A stretch of 64,000 bases of DNA from Variovorax sp. CAN15 (lineage in GTDB: Bacteria; Pseudomonadota; Gammaproteobacteria; Burkholderiales; Burkholderiaceae_C): assembly GCF_030462475.1 (NCBI RefSeq), contig NZ_JASMRZ010000009.1, positions 67,546 to 131,545 on the forward strand, read 5' to 3'. Below are positions 37,211 to 45,182 of the stretch, in pieces (the stretch's first letter is position 1; the number at the start of each line of letters is the position of its first letter). The notes beneath the pieces are model-generated. The model saw nothing but the letters and a program-made list of their open reading frames with translations. It was not told the DNA's origin and did not search any database. The position numbers and the translations under genes are program-made.

Positions 37211-37936
37211 TCAGGCGGTCTGGATGTCCGCCGACTGGATGCGCTTGACGCCTTTGGCCGTCATCTGCTTCCAGGCCGCGGCCAGCGAGCCGTTGAGGTC
37301 GATGCCGCGCGTGGCATCTTCGATCACGTAGGCCTCGAAGCCGGCCTTGCGCGCATCCATGGCGGTCCACGCCACGCAGAAGTCGGTGGCAAGGCCGGTG
37401 ACGAACACGGTCTTGATGCCGCGCGCCTTCAGGTAGCCGGCGAGGCCCGTGGCCGTCTTGTGGTCGGCTTCCTCGAAGGCCGAGTAGCTGTCCATGTCCT
37501 TGTGGAAGCCCTTGCGGATGATGAGCTGCGCGGTGGGCACCTTCAGCTCCTTGCCGAGCGCCGCGTCGTCGGTGCCCTGCACGCAGTGGTCGGGCCACAG
37601 CACCTGCGTGCCGTAGCTGAGCTTGGTGGTCTCGAAGGGCTTCTTGCCGCTGTAGGTGCTGGCGAACGATGCATGGCCCGCCGTGTGCCAGTCCTGCGTG
37701 ACGACGATGTTCTGGAACGCGGGAGCCAGCGCGTTGATGACCGGAATGACTTCGTTGCCGCCCTTCACCGCCAGCGTGCCGCCGTCGAGAAAGCAGTTCT
37801 GCACGTCGACCACGATCAGCGCGGCCCTGTCGCCGGGCTTGATCTTGCCCGCCGCGAAGGCGTTGAAACCGACACTGCCGAGGCCGCCGGCCAGCCCGAG
37901 GGCTGCGGCGGATTTCACGAGGGTTCTGCGATGCAT
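37211..37936 (-). CDS. Nicotinamidase (PncA-like) with export leader
   Basis: 241 residues. The mature part (from about residue 31) is an isochorismatase-fold amidase. The catalytic Asp is in IVVDVQNCF (44), the catalytic Lys is in IIRKGFHKD, and the nucleophile Cys is in VTGLATDFCVAWTA. Metal ligands lie in VVTQDWHTAGHASFAS, and the PncA hallmark WPDHCVQGT is present. It converts nicotinamide to nicotinate. The leader MHRRTLVKSAAALGLAGGLG followed by AFAAG looks Tat-like, unlike cytosolic PncA. I chose the ATG at 37936 because the upstream extension encodes no sensible sequence. Confidence 0.9.
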   Translation of the reverse strand: MHRRTLVKSAAALGLAGGLGSVGFNAFAAGKIKPGDRAALIVVDVQNCFLDGGTLAVKGGNEVIPVINALAPAFQNIVVTQDWHTAGHASFASTYSGKKPFETTKLSYGTQVLWPDHCVQGTDDAALGKELKVPTAQLIIRKGFHKDMDSYSAFEEADHKTATGLAGYLKARGIKTVFVTGLATDFCVAWTAMDARKAGFEAYVIEDATRGIDLNGSLAAAWKQMTAKGVKRIQSADIQTA

Positions 37937-37964
37937 GGCGTGGACTCCAGGGGTTGAAGAAAAA

Positions 37965-38699
37965 TCAGACGCTGAGGTAAGCGCGGCGCACTTCGTCGTT
38001 GGCCGCAAGCTCGGCCATCGTGGCGTGATAGCGGATCTGCCCCTTCTCGAGCACATAGGCGCGGTCGGACACCAGCTCGGCGAAATGCATGTTCTGCTCC
38101 GACAGCAGGATGCTCACGCCCTGCGCCTTGAGCTCCAGGATCATGTTGGCCATCTGCTCGACGATCACCGGCGCCACGCCTTCGGAAGGCTCGTCGAGCA
38201 GCACGAGATAGGGGTTGCCCATCAGCGTGCGCGCCACGGTCAGCATCTGCTGCTCGCCGCCGCTCATGCGCCCGCCCGGGCGATTGGGCATCTCGCCGAG
38301 ATTGGGGAACAGCTTGAACAGGCGCTCGGGCGTCCACAGCGGCGCGTCGGTGCCGTCGGCCCAGCGGCGCGCTGCCTGCTTGCCGACTTCGAGGTTCTCC
38401 ATCACCGTGAGGTCGGTGAACACGCGCCTGTCTTCGGGCACGAAGCCCAGGCCCAGGCGCGCCGCGTGATGCGGCTCGCTCTTGGAGATGTCGTGGCCCA
38501 GGAAGCGCACCGCGCCGCGGCGCTTGGCGAGCATGCCGATCAGCGCCTTCAGCGTGGTCGACTTGCCCGCGCCGTTGCGGCCCATGAGCGCGACCACTTC
38601 GCCGCGACGCACGTCGAGGTCGACGTCATAAAGAATCTGCGCGGCGCCGTACCAGGCGCACAGGGCCTTGGCCTGCAGCAGGGGTTCCCGGGTGCTCAT
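37965..38699 (-). CDS. livF: Branched-chain-type ABC transporter ATP-binding protein LivF
   Basis: 244 residues. Walker A GRNGAGKST, signature LSGGE-type MSGGEQQML and Walker B YLVLLDEPSEG are all present, with the LivF-type ending (AELAANDEVRRAYLSV). It overlaps livG by 4 bases. It is one of two ATPases energising the importer of this cluster. Ligand assignment to pyridines is from context only. Confidence 0.93.
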   Translation of the reverse strand: MSTREPLLQAKALCAWYGAAQILYDVDLDVRRGEVVALMGRNGAGKSTTLKALIGMLAKRRGAVRFLGHDISKSEPHHAARLGLGFVPEDRRVFTDLTVMENLEVGKQAARRWADGTDAPLWTPERLFKLFPNLGEMPNRPGGRMSGGEQQMLTVARTLMGNPYLVLLDEPSEGVAPVIVEQMANMILELKAQGVSILLSEQNMHFAELVSDRAYVLEKGQIRYHATMAELAANDEVRRAYLSV

Positions 38700-39484
38700 G
38701 CGGCTTCTCCAACGGCTGCTGCCTTCTTCTCGAATGTCTTGCCCGTGCCGAAGTACACCTCCTGCACCTTGGGATGGTCGCGGATCTCCAGCGGCTTGCC
38801 CTGCGCGATGAGCCGGCCGCGCGCCAGCACGATCATGCGGTCGGCATATGCGAACACCACGTCCATGCTGTGCTCGGTGAACAGCACGGCCATGCCGCGC
38901 TGGATGACGAGGTCCTTGGTCAGCGCCATGAGCGAGTTGCGCTCCTTGGGCGCCATGCCGGCGGTGGGCTCGTCCATCAGCAGCAGCTTGGGCGAGTTGG
39001 CCATCGCGATGGCGAGCTCGACGCGCTTCACGTCGCCGTAGGCCAGCACGCTGCAGGGCCGGTCGGCCTGCGACTTCATGCCGACCTGGTCGAGCAGCGC
39101 CAGCGCTTCCTCCCGCTTGTGGTCGGCGGCGCGGCGCCAGGTGGAAAAGAGCTTGCGGTCGTGCGACAGCAGCGCCATCTGCACGTTCTCGACCACGGTG
39201 AGCGAGGCGAAGGTCTCGGCGATCTGGAAGGTGCGGCCCACGCCCATGCGCCAGATCTCGCGCGGCTTGCGGCCCACGAGTTCCTGGCCGTCGAGTGTGA
39301 TGGAGCCCTGGTCGGCCTTCAGCTGGCCGTTGACCATGTTGAAGGTGGTGGACTTGCCGGCGCCGTTGGGTCCGATGAGCGCGAGCAGCTCGCCGGGCGG
39401 CAGCTCGAAGCTGATGCCGTCCACCGCCTTCACGCCGCCGAAGGACTTGCCGAGGTTCTCGACCTTGAGGAGCGTCGTGCTCAT
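38696..39484 (-). CDS. livG: Branched-chain-type ABC transporter ATP-binding protein LivG
   Basis: 262 residues from ATG at 39484, which overlaps the fused permease stop by 4 bases. Walker A GPNGAGKST and Walker B LLLMDEPTAGM are seen. The usual LSGGQ signature is degenerate here (SVLAYGDVKRVELAIAMA), as is common in LivG proteins with L-x-Y-G-x-x-R. C-terminal Ala/Lys-rich tail. Confidence 0.93.
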   Translation of the reverse strand: MSTTLLKVENLGKSFGGVKAVDGISFELPPGELLALIGPNGAGKSTTFNMVNGQLKADQGSITLDGQELVGRKPREIWRMGVGRTFQIAETFASLTVVENVQMALLSHDRKLFSTWRRAADHKREEALALLDQVGMKSQADRPCSVLAYGDVKRVELAIAMANSPKLLLMDEPTAGMAPKERNSLMALTKDLVIQRGMAVLFTEHSMDVVFAYADRMIVLARGRLIAQGKPLEIRDHPKVQEVYFGTGKTFEKKAAAVGEAA

Positions 39485-41421
39485 GCCTTCACCTCCTCGA
39501 GCTTGGCCTTGGCTTCGGCCTTTGCCTCGTCTTCGGCCCTGGGCCCTCGCCAGCGATCGGCAAGCTGCTTGATCGAGCCCGCGATGCCCTGCGGGAACAG
39601 CAGCACCAGGATCAGGATGATGGCGCCGAGCATCGCGCGCCAGTAGTCGGTGTTGCGCGCCACGGTGTCGTGCAGCCAGGTGAAGGTGACGGCGCCGACC
39701 ACCGGGCCCGCGAGCGTCTGGATGCCGCCGAGCAGCACCATCACGAGGCCGTCGACCGACTTGCCGACCGATAGCGTCTCCGGCGAGATGCTGCCCTTCG
39801 AGAATGCGAAGAGCGCACCCGCCAGGCCCGCTACGGTGCCGGCGATGATGAACGCCACCCACTGCATGCGCTTGACGTCGATGCCGATGGCGTCGGCGCG
39901 CAGCACCGAGTCACGGCCCGCGCGCATCGCGTAGCCGAAGGGCGAGAACAGCACGCGCCGCAGCCACCACACGCCCGCGCCCACCAGCACCAGCGTGAGC
40001 CAGTAGTAGGCCTGCTTGTCGGAAAGCCACTCGGAGGGCCAAACGCCCGTCAGGCCGTTGCTGCCGCCGGTGAAGCTGTCCCACTGGTAAGTGATGGCCC
40101 AGGTGATCTGCGCGAAGGCCAGCGTGAGCATGGCAAGGTACACGCCCGACAGCCGCACCGCGAACCAGCCGTAGACGAAGGCGCCGAGCGCGGCCACCAG
40201 CGGCGCGACGATCAGCGCAAGCTCCATCGGCAGGTGCAGCGCACGCACCAGCAGCGCGGCGCCGTAGGCGCCGAGTCCGAAGTAGGCGGCATGGCCGAAG
40301 GAGTGCATGCCGGCCGGGCCCATGATGAAGTGCAGGCTGGCGGCGAACAGGGCCGCGATCATCAGGTCGATCATCAGCACCGTGGTGTAGGGCGAGTTCA
40401 CCGTCAGGAACGGCAGCACCGCCAGCACCAGCGCGAACACGGCGGCGGCCACCACATAGGCCTTGCCCGGGCGGCGCAGCGGCTCTTCCTGCATGCCCAC
40501 GTAGCGGCTGGGCGCCTGCGGCCGGCCGAACAGGCCCCACGGGCGCCACACCAGCACGATGGCCATCACGAGGAAGTCGACCATCAGCGTGAGCTTGGAG
40601 AACGACACGTCGATGCCGAAGATCTGCACCACGCCGAGCCAGATGCACACGGCCTTGATCTCGGCGATGAGCAGCGCGGCCATGTAGGCACCAGGCAGCG
40701 AGCCCATGCCGCCCACCACCACGACCACGAAAGCGGCGCCGATGGTGTTCAGGTCCATCTCGAGCGTGGCGGGTTCGCGTGGCAGCTGCAGCGCGCCGCC
40801 GAGGCCCGCGAGCAGCGCACCCAGCGCGAACACGGCCGTGAAGAGCCAGGCCTGGTTGACGCCCAGCGCGCTGACCATCTCGCGGTCCTGGGTGGCGGCG
40901 CGCACCAGGGTGCCGAAGCGCGTGCGGGTGAGCAGCAGCCACACGAGGCCGAGCACCACCGGGCCGACGACGATCAGGAACAGGTCATAGGAAGGAAACT
41001 GCCGCCCGAGGATTTCGACCGAGCCCCTGAGGCCTGGCGCGCGCGGTCCGAGCAGTTCGTCGGGGCCCCAAAGCCACAGCACCGCGTCCTTGATGACGAG
41101 CACCAGCGCGAAGGTGGCCAGCAGCTGGAACAGCTCTGGCGCCTTGTAGATGCGGCGCAGCAGCACCACCTCGATGATGGCGCCGAGCACGCCCACCGCC
41201 AGCGCGGCGATCAGCAGCGCGGGCCAGAAGCCCAGGCTCGAGCCCAGCTTGTCGACGAGCGTGTACGCGAGATAGATGCCCACCATGAAGAACGAACCAT
41301 GGGCGAAGTTGACGATGCGCGTCACGCCGAAGATCAACGAGAGCCCGGCCGCCACGAAGAAGAGCGAGGACGCGCCGGCCAACCCGTTGAGCAACTGAAC
41401 AACAAAACCTGAAAAACTCAT
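39481..41421 (-). CDS. Fused LivH-LivM ABC transporter permease
   Basis: 646 residues, about the sum of LivH (~290) and LivM (~330). The first half is LivH (AAGLSLIFGVTRIVNFAHGSFFMVG; GGMGSLPGAYMAALLIAE). The second half is LivM (GPAGMHSFGHAAYFGLGAYGAALL; GTVAGLAGALFAFSKGSISPETL) and ends in a charged KAEAKAKLEE tail. The two halves are joined by a short cytoplasmic linker (FGRPQAPSRYVGMQEEPLRRPGK). ATG at 41421 follows AAGGATC. Both half-channels are thus made in a fixed 1:1 ratio. Confidence 0.94.
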   Translation of the reverse strand: MSFSGFVVQLLNGLAGASSLFFVAAGLSLIFGVTRIVNFAHGSFFMVGIYLAYTLVDKLGSSLGFWPALLIAALAVGVLGAIIEVVLLRRIYKAPELFQLLATFALVLVIKDAVLWLWGPDELLGPRAPGLRGSVEILGRQFPSYDLFLIVVGPVVLGLVWLLLTRTRFGTLVRAATQDREMVSALGVNQAWLFTAVFALGALLAGLGGALQLPREPATLEMDLNTIGAAFVVVVVGGMGSLPGAYMAALLIAEIKAVCIWLGVVQIFGIDVSFSKLTLMVDFLVMAIVLVWRPWGLFGRPQAPSRYVGMQEEPLRRPGKAYVVAAAVFALVLAVLPFLTVNSPYTTVLMIDLMIAALFAASLHFIMGPAGMHSFGHAAYFGLGAYGAALLVRALHLPMELALIVAPLVAALGAFVYGWFAVRLSGVYLAMLTLAFAQITWAITYQWDSFTGGSNGLTGVWPSEWLSDKQAYYWLTLVLVGAGVWWLRRVLFSPFGYAMRAGRDSVLRADAIGIDVKRMQWVAFIIAGTVAGLAGALFAFSKGSISPETLSVGKSVDGLVMVLLGGIQTLAGPVVGAVTFTWLHDTVARNTDYWRAMLGAIILILVLLFPQGIAGSIKQLADRWRGPRAEDEAKAEAKAKLEEVKA

Positions 41422-41438
41422 CAAAGATCCTTTGCTCG

Positions 41439-41528
41439 CCCCCAGGCTTGCCCACTTCGTGTGGCCGCCCACCCCCTACCGGGGGCAATACCTGCGGCCC
41501 GGCAAAGCCGGTTCCGCGGTATTCCTGG
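41439..41528 (-). repeat. Dispersed structured repeat, copy C
   Basis: Reverse orientation relative to copy A. The outer stem reads AATACC/GGTATT where the other copies have AACACC/GGTGTT, so both sides changed together. It lies between the substrate-binding protein gene and the fused permease gene. Confidence 0.9.
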
Positions 41529-41569
41529 AATGGTCCGCTTTGGTATAGGTGTCAGGGGTTGGCTTGCGC

Positions 41570-42775
41570 TCAGTCTGCTGGGCGCATCTTTTTCACTTCG
41601 TCGTCGGACGGCTGGAACTTCGCGCCGTCGAGGTAGACGTAGTCGACCATCACACCCTTGCCGCCGTCGTTCTTGGTCTTGCCGACGTAGGCGCCCATGG
41701 TGGACTGGTTGTCCTGCGCGCGGTAGCTGATCTTGCCGAAGGGCGTGTCGACCTGCAGGCCCTTGAAGGCGGCCACGAGTTTTTCGGTGTCTGTGCTGCC
41801 GGCCTTCTTGATGCCGGCCGCTATCGAGTGGATGGCGCTGTAGCCGACCACCGAGCCCAGGCGCGGATAGTCCTTGAACTTGGCCTGGTAGGCATCGAGG
41901 AAGGCCTTGTGCTCGGGCGTCTTCACCCCATACCACGGGTAGCCGGTGACGACCCAGCCGTTGGGCGCCTCGTCCTTCAGCGGGTCGAGGTACTCGGGCT
42001 CGCCTGTCAGCACGCTCACCACCTCGCGGTCCTTGAAGAGGCCACGCGTGTTGCCTTCGCGCACGAACTTGGAGAGGTCGGCGCCGAAGAGCACGTTGAA
42101 GATGGCGTCGGGCTTGGCGTCGGCCAGGGCCTGCACCACGCTGCCCGAATCGACCTTGCCCAGCGGCGGAGCCTGCTCGGCGACGAACTCCACGTCGGGC
42201 TGCGCGGCCTTCAGCAGCGTCTTGAAGGTAGCGACCGACGACTGGCCGTATTCGTAGTTGGGGTACACGAGCGCCCAGCGCTTCTTCTTGAGCTTGGCGG
42301 CCTCGGGCACCAGCATCGCGACCTGCATGTAGGTCGAGGGACGCAGGCGGTAGGTGTACTTGTTGCCGTTGCTCCAGACGATCTTGTCGGTGAGCGGCTC
42401 GGCGGCGAGATAGAAGAACTTCTTCTGCTTGGCGAAGTCGGTCAGCGCCAGGCCCGTGTTCGACAGGAAGGCACCGGCCAGCACGTCGACCTTTTCGCGC
42501 GAGATGAGTTCTTCGGCCACGCGCACCGCGTCGCCGGGGTTGGCGTTGTCGTCGCGGCTGATGAGCTCGATCTTCTTTCCGTTGATACCGCCCTTGGCGT
42601 TGATCTCGTCGACCGCGAGCTCCATGCCCTTCTTGTAGGGCTCGAGGAAGGCGGGCTGCGCCTTGTAGCTGTTGATTTCGCCGATCTTGATCACGCCCTG
42701 CGCATGCGCGGGAACAAGGGCGGTGGCCAGCGTGACGACGGAAGCGGCGCAGAAAACATGGCGCAATGGATTCAT
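41570..42775 (-). CDS. Periplasmic substrate-binding protein, Leu/Ile/Val type (first of cluster)
   Basis: 401 residues with a Sec signal peptide (cleavage near AHAQG, residues 22-26). The fold is the type I binding protein: VIKIGEINSYKAQPAFLEPYKKGMELAVDEINAKGGINGKKIEL, then DVLAGAFLSNTGLAL. It is immediately upstream of the fused permease, so it is the main candidate binding protein of this importer. It is clearly different from the second binding protein at 35997. Confidence 0.92.
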   Translation of the reverse strand: MNPLRHVFCAASVVTLATALVPAHAQGVIKIGEINSYKAQPAFLEPYKKGMELAVDEINAKGGINGKKIELISRDDNANPGDAVRVAEELISREKVDVLAGAFLSNTGLALTDFAKQKKFFYLAAEPLTDKIVWSNGNKYTYRLRPSTYMQVAMLVPEAAKLKKKRWALVYPNYEYGQSSVATFKTLLKAAQPDVEFVAEQAPPLGKVDSGSVVQALADAKPDAIFNVLFGADLSKFVREGNTRGLFKDREVVSVLTGEPEYLDPLKDEAPNGWVVTGYPWYGVKTPEHKAFLDAYQAKFKDYPRLGSVVGYSAIHSIAAGIKKAGSTDTEKLVAAFKGLQVDTPFGKISYRAQDNQSTMGAYVGKTKNDGGKGVMVDYVYLDGAKFQPSDDEVKKMRPAD

Positions 42776-42854
42776 CGAGAAGCTCCTAGGGGTTAAGGCA
42801 GAAAGAATTCGAGTTGTATGGGCGCGAGGCTCTGGCTGGACGATGCGGCGCTAC

Positions 42855-43442
42855 TCAGCGCAGTCCATCTTCGCCCTTGATCTCGGAGACCTGCAGGCCA
42901 CCGATGCGCGGCAGCGGACGGCCGCTGTCGGTGACGGCCACCGCCACGACGATCTCGTTGGCGCGCGGCGCGTCGCTCACGCGGGCTTCCACCGCGTCGA
43001 AATGGCTGCGCACGAAGGCGGCGTCCTTGTGGCCCAGCGGCACGTCGATGGCGGTGCCCAATGTGCCCTGCTTCTTGGCCGAGGGCACGAGCGCCGCGCC
43101 CTTCTCGACCGCCACGCGCAACGGTGCGCCCAGCTTGGGATGCAGGATGGCGGCGGCATGTTCGAGCTCGCCGCGCTCGCCCACGATGGCGGCCTTGCCG
43201 TAGCTCTGCGCCTGGCCGGGCTCGATGCCCAGCGCCTTCACGGCCTTCTGGCCCAGCAGCGCGCCGAGTTCCTCGCCGATGGCGATGAGCTCGTCGAGGT
43301 TCTCGCTGTAGCGGCCGGCATAGGGGTTCTCGATGACGGCGATGGCGACGGCGCGGCGCGTGGGCGGCGTGATGTCCTGGCCCATTTCCTTGCGGGTTTC
43401 ATCGACCTGAATGACGAGCTTGCGGATGTTGGCGGTAGTCAT
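42855..43442 (-). CDS. DUF1185 'amino acid synthesis' family protein, paralogue 1
   Basis: 195 residues from ATG at 43442. The family core is present: RRAVAIAVIENPYAGRY, then YGKAAIVGERGELEHAAAILHP and TAIDVPLGHKDAAFVRSHFDAVEARV, ending GEDGLR. The domain (PF06684) has no established reaction. It shares NP(Y/F)AGRY, YGK(A/G)AIVG, GELEH, DVPL and the DGLR end with the neighbour at 43600. Its place between a 6-hydroxynicotinate reductase operon head and the importer suggests a step or accessory function in nicotinate breakdown (inference). Confidence 0.88.
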   Translation of the reverse strand: MTTANIRKLVIQVDETRKEMGQDITPPTRRAVAIAVIENPYAGRYSENLDELIAIGEELGALLGQKAVKALGIEPGQAQSYGKAAIVGERGELEHAAAILHPKLGAPLRVAVEKGAALVPSAKKQGTLGTAIDVPLGHKDAAFVRSHFDAVEARVSDAPRANEIVVAVAVTDSGRPLPRIGGLQVSEIKGEDGLR

Positions 43443-43449
43443 TGGCACA

Positions 43450-43541
43450 CCCCCAGGCTGCGCGCACTGCGTGTCGCTACGCCAACCCCCTTGCAGGGGG
43501 CAACACCTGCGGCCCGGTAAAGCCGGTTCCGCGGTGTTCTT
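43450..43541 (-). repeat. Dispersed structured repeat, copy D
   Basis: Reverse orientation relative to copy A. It separates the two DUF1185 genes and ends seven bases before the start codon of paralogue 1, so its terminal GGGGG could lie in the ribosome-binding region. Confidence 0.9.
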
Positions 43542-43599
43542 GAATCGATGAGGCCCAGGTTGGTTTGCGAGGAGTTGGTCATGGTCATAGTCCTTTTTT

Positions 43600-44241
43600 T
43601 CAGCGCAGGCCGTCCCACTTGCTGATGTCTTTCGCGAGCAGGCCGCCCACGCGGGCATGGATGCGATAGCCCGTGCTCATCGCGAGGATGAAGACGATCT
43701 CGTCGGCCGCCGGCGCGCCGGGTACGCGCACCTCGATGGCATCGAACTGGCCGCGCACGTAGCTGGCGTTGATGTTGGTCAGCGGCACGTCGAGCGCGGC
43801 GCCGGGCGGGCCGACCTTCTTGGTCGAGGGCACGATCGACAGCGCGTTGCCGGGCTGGCCGGTTTTCTCTTCAGCCTTGCCAGCGGTGTACGCGGCACGG
43901 CTGCCTTTCCAGCCGAGCAGTTCGCGCATCGCGTAGCCGCCGGGCACGTGCCACAGCGCGCCATGCTCCAGCTCGCCGTCGGCGCCGACGATGGCGCCCT
44001 TGCCGTAGGTAGCGATCTGCTCCAGCGGCACGTCCATGGCGGCGTGCAGCCGGTGCGCCATGTCGACGCCCACAGGGTCGAGCAGCGCCATCATCGGCAG
44101 GATGTCGGGCTCGTAGCGGCCGGCGAACGGATTGGTCAGCACCGCGCCGATGGCACCACGCACCAGCGGGGTGTCGGCGCGCGGTCCGAACTCGTGGTGG
44201 ATGTGCTCGACCTGGGTGAAGACGCGGCGGATTTCGATCAT
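43600..44241 (-). CDS. DUF1185 'amino acid synthesis' family protein, paralogue 2
   Basis: 213 residues: MIEIRRVFTQVEHIHHEFGPRADTPLVRGAIGAVLTNPFAGRYEPD, then YGKGAIVGADGELEHGALWHVPGGYAMRELLG and AALDVPLTNINASYVRGQFDAIEVRV, ending KWDGLR. It is longer in the middle than paralogue 1. The two probably form a heteromer or carry out related steps (inference). It lies 21 bases downstream of the UPF0280 gene in the same operon. Confidence 0.88.
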   Translation of the reverse strand: MIEIRRVFTQVEHIHHEFGPRADTPLVRGAIGAVLTNPFAGRYEPDILPMMALLDPVGVDMAHRLHAAMDVPLEQIATYGKGAIVGADGELEHGALWHVPGGYAMRELLGWKGSRAAYTAGKAEEKTGQPGNALSIVPSTKKVGPPGAALDVPLTNINASYVRGQFDAIEVRVPGAPAADEIVFILAMSTGYRIHARVGGLLAKDISKWDGLR

Positions 44242-44262
44242 GAAAAAGAACCTTGCTTTTCG

Positions 44263-45180
44263 TTAAGCAAATACTGAACCAACGGATTTCGGCGACTCTG
44301 CATCGAGCGCCTTCGAGCATAAGGGCTCGACAAGTCTCCACTGCCCCTGGCAAACGAGTAGAGCGGCCCACACGAGCCCTCCTTTTTGCAGGACCTTGGC
44401 GCATATCGCGCCCGTATCGAGTGCGCTGCGCACCTGCGCGGGGGCCAGCGTGGGCACGTCGACGGTGACGAGGGTGTCGCCCAGGTCGCTGTCGTCCTTG
44501 CACTCGTTCGCGGGGCGGCGCGCGATGGCCTCGTCGTCCACGTCGACGGCGTTGGCGATCACTGTCGCGGCGGCATCGGCCTGCGCTGCGGTGGCGGCCA
44601 GCACCGTCACGCTGTCGGCGATACCCAGCGAGAAACTGCGCCCGCGCCAGCCGCTGGTGGCGACGCCGCGCACGGGCTGGTCTGCGCGCAGCTCGAACTG
44701 GCCGTCGGTGGTGAGGATGCCGCCCTCGCCGGCCAGATGGCTGCGCAGGTCGAAGCGCGCGATGTCGGCGAACACACCCACGCGCGCGGACTGGCCGGGC
44801 GCGAGATGCAGCGCGATGTCGCCGCCATTGTTGATCCACGCACGCTCGATGCCGGGGCGTTCGTAGAACGCGATCAGCTCCTGCGCGACCGAGCCGGCCA
44901 CCGCCGCCATCGGCGTGATGAAGGTCGGCGAGAACGCCGCGCATGCGTCCCACATGCGGCGCGCCACCACGTTGCGCGGGCGCATCCTGTCGGTGACGGG
45001 CAGGCGCAGCAACGGCAGCTCGCGCACCAGTTCATCGAGCACGTGGACGAAGCGCGCCCATGCCGCGTCGTGCGCCGCACCCACGGCATACGGATCGCCG
45101 TGCGCCTCGGCCACGATGTCGATCGGGCCGTGGCTGAAGTGCCAGCGGCTCTTGTCGAGCGCACTGCGTTGGGCGGACAT
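44263..45180 (-). CDS. UPF0280 protein, ApbE superfamily
   Basis: 305 residues. ApbE-like features are visible: a nucleotide-binding WINNGGDIALHLAPG, a VATSGWRGRSFSLG segment, and DSVTVLAATAAQADAAATVIANAV, which corresponds to the ADALAT-type helix of ApbE flavin transferases. ApbE enzymes bind FAD and can attach FMN covalently to partner proteins. It begins 2 bases after the 6-hydroxynicotinate reductase stop, so the two are almost certainly co-translated. A role in assembling or supplying flavin to that reductase is an inference. Confidence 0.85.
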   Translation of the reverse strand: MSAQRSALDKSRWHFSHGPIDIVAEAHGDPYAVGAAHDAAWARFVHVLDELVRELPLLRLPVTDRMRPRNVVARRMWDACAAFSPTFITPMAAVAGSVAQELIAFYERPGIERAWINNGGDIALHLAPGQSARVGVFADIARFDLRSHLAGEGGILTTDGQFELRADQPVRGVATSGWRGRSFSLGIADSVTVLAATAAQADAAATVIANAVDVDDEAIARRPANECKDDSDLGDTLVTVDVPTLAPAQVRSALDTGAICAKVLQKGGLVWAALLVCQGQWRLVEPLCSKALDAESPKSVGSVFA

Positions 45181-45182
45181 GA

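Noticed and set aside
37937-38056. 40-codon extension of the nicotinamidase frame
   Set aside because: It overlaps livF out of frame and would bury the export leader; the ATG at 37936 fits the signal peptide.
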